Part shown: in pieces, positions 60,496-64,000 of the stretch | Numbering within the stretch: position 1 is the stretch's first letter | Layout: every line of letters starts with the position of its first letter | From: JAAEKA01 sp049299095 | GTDB lineage: Bacteria > Chloroflexota > Anaerolineae > JAAEKA01 | Direction of reading: 5' to 3' | Length of the DNA stretch: 64,000 nucleotides | Assembly (NCBI GenBank): GCA_049299095.1 | Contig: JBAQWV010000041.1 | Location: forward strand, 198,097 to 262,096 | Program-made: the position numbers and the translations under genes | Notes under the pieces: generated by a model | Told to the model about the DNA's origin: nothing | The model's database searches: none | Seen by the model: only the letters and a program-made list of their open reading frames with translations

Positions 60496-61010
60496 ATGCT
60501 CATCCTACCCAAGACGGGTATGCCACTGGTATTGCCATTTAGGTCAATCTTTAGCAAGTCAACCTAGCTGAAAGCGCAGGTGCTGATGATTGGTGCGATT
60601 CTATCGCACGGGAAACGGTGACAGCGGCCTTGCGAGTGAGGGACTTGAGACAAGAAATGCGGTTTGCCAAGTACCATCATGTCCTCAATCGAACTGCGTG
60701 GTCACCCTTGAAAGCCGCCCAGATTCTGCTGGGAAGGTCAGCGGTTGCCCACGCTGCACACCGTGCTCGCACCTGCCGATACCTGCTGGCCTGACATGGT
60801 ACCACGGACAGAGACGGACCATGGAGATCACCTGGGCCATGATGGTTTGGTATCATACCGGCATGCCGCCCCTACCCATTCGCTGGGTCCTTGTTCGTGA
60901 CCCCAGCGGAGACCATGATCCGATCCCACTGTTCTGTACTGACCAGAACTGCACTGGAGCGTAATTCCTGAGCCGGTTTATCTTGCGGTGGCAACATGAC
61001 CGACCCCAGA
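60496..61010 (+). pseudogene. degraded IS701/IS4-like transposase
   Basis: The ATG at 60496 opens MLILPKTGMPLVLPFRSIFSKS, followed by a stop, then LKAQVLMIGAILSHGKR, a frameshift, and TAALRVRDLRQEMRFAKYHHVLNRTAW. A large middle part, including the first catalytic Asp region, is missing; the late part LTWYHGQRRTMEITWAMM...PLPIRWVLVRDPSG...LFCTDQN resumes in another frame, then a final SRFILRWQ. These are family-typical stretches of the IS701/IS4-like DDE transposase. The gene is inactive. Confidence 0.75.
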
Positions 61011-61060
61011 CGGCAACAGGTCAGCAGCACCACGGAGTGGGGCGCGGTACACGGGCGCGC

Positions 61061-61141
61061 CTAGGCCGCGTCGTACAACCAATAGCGCTCCGGCTCGCTG
61101 TAGGGGGAGTTGAGGATGGGATTGCCGACGGTGAGGGTCAT
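61061..61141 (-). pseudogene. 26-codon stub of a type III restriction-type helicase gene
   Basis: From the ATG at 61141 (AGG 7 nt upstream), the minus strand reads MTLTVGNPILNSPYSEPERYWLYDAA, then TAG. NPILNSPxxEPxRxW is how several DEAD/type III restriction R-subunit-like proteins begin. What follows (down to 61010) is the transposase remnant, so the gene body is gone. The family call rests on this short stretch only. Confidence 0.4.
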
Positions 61142-61183
61142 GAGAAAACCTGGACGAGTTCAAGGATTTCCGGCCAAAATCTG

Positions 61184-61212
61184 TTGACAAAAGTCACAAT
61201 CAGCCGTATACT
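61184..61212 (+). promoter_or_regulatory. strong promoter of a putative small RNA
   Basis: TTGACA (61184-61189), 17-nt spacer, TATACT (61207-61212). Transcription should start near 61219, pointing at the 3' end of the DUF3800 gene. Confidence 0.75.
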
Positions 61213-61218
61213 ATAAAT

Positions 61219-61342
61219 GCCAGCGGACAAAATTCGGCTCCATGCCGTGTGGTGCCCAGGCTGCGGTCAAGGCATCCTATATCCCTGGCAGCATTTATTC
61301 ATGGCCTATCGGCCAAAGCCGCTGCTGTCAGCGGCTTTTTTT
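61219..61342 (+). ncRNA. putative ~125-nt small RNA, antisense to the DUF3800 3' end
   Basis: Bounded by the promoter at 61184-61212 and an intrinsic terminator GCCGCTG-CTGT-CAGCGGC followed by seven Ts (61318-61342). An internal stem pairs TGCCAG near 61218 with CTGGCA near 61284 and another pairs ATGCC with GGCAT. The last ~44 nt overlap the end of the DUF3800 coding region on the other strand. An open frame runs through but crosses the terminator. I do not recognise it as a known RNA class. Confidence 0.5.
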
Positions 61343-62129
61343 GTGTGTAGTAGACGCCATACCTGGTCTGGCGCGTGTCGTCAACATCTTGCACCAGGTG
61401 ATATTGAGACCATAGGTAAGACAGATAACGGTCTTCGCCACGTTCGTAGAGCCGCTGCAAAGCCCACAGGTAGTAATCTGCAACCTGCAATCCAGGCTCT
61501 GCTGGTGGGGTAGTGGCAGTGACTCGTATTGCTGCGTGGGATGCCTTCCCCCAACGCTCACGGAATCGTTGGCGCGCTGTTTCGAGCGCAGTCTGCAACG
61601 CTGCTGTCCGGTCTGACTTGCCACGTTTGGCGAAGTAAATGTTGTAGGCATCCTCTTTGTGCAGCATGTTTTTGAACAGCCGACGCACGAGATGATCGTA
61701 CAGCTCGTTGGGTTCGTAGCGGTAACCAGACTCGCGCTCATTGCGCGACAAGACGTAATCCCGCACAGCGCGTTTGTCTTTGACAACGGCGAAGAAGCGT
61801 ATGCCGGTATGACGCCGCAACAGCGAAAAGACCTCGCGCCGCACCTCAGCTACGTCATCTTTGGCGTGAAACGCCAGGGCCGTCTTGCGTTGGTCAGCTT
61901 GCATCGAGGGGACGCTGGCAAAATAAGGGTCGGCCAGCAACATGGCCCGGAGATGAGCCATTTCGTGCCCCAGGCTTGCCACGTCGGGGATATCCACCAG
62001 TCCGAGGATGAAGAAGCGTGAGCATCCTGGGCTGCCGACGATGACACGACCTTTGCCGTCGAAGAGCGTCCCGTCGCCGGCCTCGTCGACGAAGTAATGG
62101 CGGGTGGAGGATGTTTCAGCACTAGTCAT
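61299..62129 (-). CDS. DUF3800 protein (RNase H-like fold)
   Basis: 276 residues from the ATG at 62129. The family hallmark YFVDEAGD is at residues 12-19 (first acidic site), with FAVVKDKRAVRDY in the middle and a late QVADYYLWALQRLYERGEDRY, whose Asp completes the site. DUF3800 proteins adopt a ribonuclease-H-like fold, are of unknown function and turn up often in accessory and defence regions. The frame is open upstream to 62279 but without a fitting start. The gene lies 91 nt after the glycine-rich membrane protein gene; the putative small RNA overlaps its end. Confidence 0.82.
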   Translation of the reverse strand: MTSAETSSTRHYFVDEAGDGTLFDGKGRVIVGSPGCSRFFILGLVDIPDVASLGHEMAHLRAMLLADPYFASVPSMQADQRKTALAFHAKDDVAEVRREVFSLLRRHTGIRFFAVVKDKRAVRDYVLSRNERESGYRYEPNELYDHLVRRLFKNMLHKEDAYNIYFAKRGKSDRTAALQTALETARQRFRERWGKASHAAIRVTATTPPAEPGLQVADYYLWALQRLYERGEDRYLSYLWSQYHLVQDVDDTRQTRYGVYYTQKKPLTAAALADRP

Positions 62130-62220
62130 CGTCTTCACCACTCCGATCAACGCGCCGCGCTTCCTGATCCAGGCGAAGTCGCGGGGTATCCAGCGGATTG
62201 GCCGCGAGAAAAAGGATGGT

Positions 62221-63027
62221 TTAGCTTGGGGATGAAGGTTGGTCTGGTGCTTCCCGCCTGCCAGGGAAGGGCTTGCCAATGACGTTCGTCACTGTTGCGG
62301 CTCCACCACTCTCCGCGTGCGCTGAGAAAAAATACTGGTTGCCGTCGGCCTGATAAACATTGCCGCTCGTGATAACTGGCCGAGTAGATAGGTCTTGCAA
62401 TTGCGCTTCAATCTGCTTTAATTGCATCAGGCTGGACTGCGGATTGCTCCAACTCGCCAGAATATCCGTGAATCGCTCCAGGCGGTTCAGAAGGACAGCG
62501 CTGTTAGCAGCTAACGCCTGCAGGATTACGCCGTGAAACGCGCGCCATGCTGTCTCATCCTGCACCAAGCTGCGCTGGAATGCGGCGGCGCATGCAGGCA
62601 AAAGGCGCTTCCGCAGGAACGTAGCTTGACGTTCATCGTGGCCATGGAGTAGGGCCGTCAGGCTCGCGTCAAGAGCAGCCTGTGCCGTGTCCACGCTGCT
62701 GACCCCCTGCGGGAACTCGGCCGTGGCGATCTGATCCGCGCAGGCGGCGACCAGACGGAAAGCCGCGCGATCGGCGCGTGCATCCACAGCGCGAGTGTAT
62801 TCAGTTGCCAACTGATCCACAGCGTTTCGGATAGCAGCGCTATAGGCCTTAGCCAGCGGATCGGACGGCTTGCCGCCTAAGGTGGGCCAGAGGTTGGCCA
62901 GCCCCTCGGCCAGCCAGTTGACGCCCACGCCCCCCGCGGTAGCGATGAGGGTCGCTTCACCGGTGATAATACCCATGCCGGCCAACAGTGCGCCGGCCAG
63001 CAGTTTGTTAGCGTTGGTAGAGTTCAT
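62221..63027 (-). CDS. glycine-rich membrane-associated hypothetical protein
   Basis: 268 residues from the ATG at 63027. An N-terminal hydrophobic Gly/Ala-rich segment (LLAGALLAGMGIITGEATLIATAGGVGVNWLAEGL, about residues 9-43, in one stretch split here for brevity) could span the membrane, followed by helices (AIRNAVDQLATEY, AWRAFHGVILQALAANSAVLLNRLE) and a disordered Pro/Ser tail. It resembles N-terminal domains seen before NTPase signalling modules in conflict proteins, but that is only an impression. Its ATG overlaps the transposase stop (ATGA), so the two are translationally coupled. Confidence 0.65.
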   Translation of the reverse strand: MNSTNANKLLAGALLAGMGIITGEATLIATAGGVGVNWLAEGLANLWPTLGGKPSDPLAKAYSAAIRNAVDQLATEYTRAVDARADRAAFRLVAACADQIATAEFPQGVSSVDTAQAALDASLTALLHGHDERQATFLRKRLLPACAAAFQRSLVQDETAWRAFHGVILQALAANSAVLLNRLERFTDILASWSNPQSSLMQLKQIEAQLQDLSTRPVITSGNVYQADGNQYFFSAHAESGGAATVTNVIGKPFPGRREAPDQPSSPS

Positions 63028-63521
63028 ACGTCTATCTCCAGTAATTCGCGTCGCCAGGCTTCTTCTTCGGCCCAATAGCCTGTCGGTTCTTCGCCGAGCC
63101 TGAACAAACTGAGAGGCTGACCAGCCGTGCGCTCCAACAGCGGAATTGTGGTGTTCTGGTTGTGATGTTCTTTCTGGCGCTGTACGTAGGCAATGTAGTT
63201 GGGCAAACGCTTGGCGTCAAAGGTGAACGCTGCATACTCATCCTGCCAGAACAGAACCTTGCCATGTTTGCTTTTGTTGAAACGCGTGGATGTGGCACCC
63301 TTGGTTTGACCAATAAACTTGGATACAGCAATTACCGGCGGAATTGACGCAACCAAGTGAACGTGCTCCACCCATCCATCAAGAGCAAACACGGTGGCAC
63401 CCAGGCCAACGGCTTTGGAGCGCAGCAGATCATGGACGATTGGTTCGATGTCTGGGGTCAACAAGGGTTCACGGTTTTTAGTGGACCAAACCAGATGATA
63501 GAACAATTGATGATATGGCAT
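63024..63521 (-). CDS. IS200/IS605-like Y1 (RAYT-type) transposase
   Basis: 165 residues from the ATG at 63521. HUH motif EHVHLV (His53, His55) and catalytic-Tyr helix YVQRQKEHH (Tyr112) are both present, with FYHLVWSTKNREPLL at the start and GKVLFWQDEYAAFTF between. The C-terminus has a 45-residue extension ending EEEAWRRELLEIDV. Y1 enzymes of this sort cut and join single-stranded DNA at hairpins. A tandem array of hairpin-bearing repeats lies directly upstream (63540 to window end), as expected for a REP-associated transposase. Its stop overlaps the next gene's start by 4 nt. Confidence 0.88.
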   Translation of the reverse strand: MPYHQLFYHLVWSTKNREPLLTPDIEPIVHDLLRSKAVGLGATVFALDGWVEHVHLVASIPPVIAVSKFIGQTKGATSTRFNKSKHGKVLFWQDEYAAFTFDAKRLPNYIAYVQRQKEHHNQNTTIPLLERTAGQPLSLFRLGEEPTGYWAEEEAWRRELLEIDV

Positions 63522-63539
63522 CAGGACATCCTGTTTTGC

Positions 63540-64000
63540 AGCGCCCGGCGCCCGACGATGAATTCGTCGGGCTACACACACCAGCGCCCCATCAATGCGG
63601 CTTGACGCGCCGCGCACGCACCAAGCCCGGTTCACCGGGCGCCGTTTTGTAGCCGGGGCGTCCGACGTTATCCCCCGGCGTTCCGACGTCCGACGCCATC
63701 CTACAACGCCCGACGATGAGTTCGTCGGGCTACACACACCAGCGCCCCATCAATGGGGCTTGACGCGTCGCGCACGCACCAAGCCCGGTTCACCGGGCGC
63801 TGTTTCGTAGCCGGAGGACTTTATCCTCCGGCATACCCGCGTACCCGCGTTCCCGCGTCATTCCGCAGCGCCCCGACGCCCGACGATGAATTCGTCGGGC
63901 TACACACACCAGCGCCCCATCAATGCGGCTTGACGCGCCGCGCACGCACCAAGCCCGGTTCACCGGGCGACGTTTCGTAGCCGGGGGGACTTTATCCCCC
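63540..64000. repeat. tandem hairpin-bearing repeat array beside the Y1 transposase
   Basis: Three units (starting 63550, 63708, 63878; spaced 158 and 170 bp), the third cut by the window end. Each has a hairpin GCCCGACGA-N5-TCGTCGGGC, a conserved ~50-bp core with TACACACACCAGCGCCCCATC, a second hairpin GCCCGGT-TC-ACCGGGC, then GTAGCCGG and a third, variable hairpin (for example GCCGGAGGA-N5-TCCTCCGGC at 63810-63832). This is REP/BIME-like architecture. Confidence 0.85.

Noticed and set aside
60590..60964. 124-codon intact gene
   Set aside because: It is the late part of a decayed transposase in one frame, its upstream half is in another frame with stops.
61217..61513. 98-codon plus-strand frame over the small RNA
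   Set aside because: It runs through the intrinsic terminator and over the DUF3800 gene; no protein family. Treated as non-coding RNA.
63540..64000. CRISPR array
   Set aside because: Repeats are long, contain several different hairpins, lack unique equal-length spacers, and lie by a Y1 transposase; no cas genes.
1..64000. tRNA or rRNA genes
   Set aside because: No cloverleaf with a TTC-loop and acceptor stem, or rRNA-like stretch, was found by eye; a tRNAscan-type search would settle it.

Overview
The window reads as a chromosomal segment of a fairly GC-rich bacterium, most likely a member of the Chloroflexota (Anaerolineae/Caldilineae-like). This is inference from gene content, not from a marker gene. 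It rests on secreted proteins whose domains are joined by Thr-Pro linkers of the ATPT type, gingipain-type C25 peptidases, two Asp23 genes around a FakA-DegV-RecG-CoaD block, a two-gene B12 mutase, and a CIRCE-controlled groESL. No rRNA or tRNA gene was seen. Sigma70-like promoters (TTGACA-N17-TATAAT type) and hairpin terminators are unusually easy to see.

Layout. 1-9.7 kb (mostly minus strand): a truncated GT4 glycosyltransferase, small membrane or DUF proteins, a cold-shock protein, a secreted M4 metallopeptidase with a P-domain, RecD2 helicase, an SH3b lipoprotein and rpmB. 9.8-22.6 kb (plus strand): a long housekeeping run of asp23, fakA, degV, recG, coaD, a coiled-coil gene, DUF177, rpmF, fabD, fabG, a second asp23, nusB, tatA, tatC and a cyclic-2,3-diphosphoglycerate-synthetase-like GTPase. 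It joins translation, fatty-acid activation or synthesis and Tat export, with several ATGA-type overlaps. 22.6-25.7 kb: a lower-GC restriction-modification island. 25.8-28.1 kb: a methylmalonyl-CoA-mutase-type enzyme in two genes. 28.1-30.6 kb: a membrane-anchored gluzincin peptidase. 30.8-34.9 kb: a lipoprotein, a NUDIX hydrolase, a PHP phosphoesterase, an inositol phosphatase and a TPR protein. 35-37.1 kb: groES-groEL.

37.2-49 kb: secreted and surface proteins (a glycosidase-like protein with DNRLRE, CBM9 and dockerin modules; two C25 peptidases flanking a Thr-Pro stalk protein) plus an ABC-2 exporter. 49.3-53.3 kb: a membrane-anchored coiled-coil protein and a 1144-residue coiled-coil protein with ten exact 28-residue repeats and C-terminal helix-hairpin-helix modules. 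53.4-60.4 kb: superoxide dismutase, a RibD-C reductase, a LysM protein, a PPOx-like protein, DUF5995, an orphan CoxM-like FAD subunit and a fused ECF ATPase.

60.4-64 kb is the accessory end. It holds a decayed transposase, a 26-codon stub resembling the start of a type III restriction-type helicase, a promoter-to-terminator unit that looks like a small RNA, a DUF3800 gene, a glycine-rich membrane protein translationally coupled to a Y1 (RAYT-like) transposase, and beside that transposase a tandem array of hairpin-bearing repeats running off the window. This end and the 22.6-25.7 kb island are the best places to look for something undescribed. Two similar short elements with near-matching terminal inverted repeats (2.5 kb and 54.1 kb) suggest a dispersed MITE-like family.
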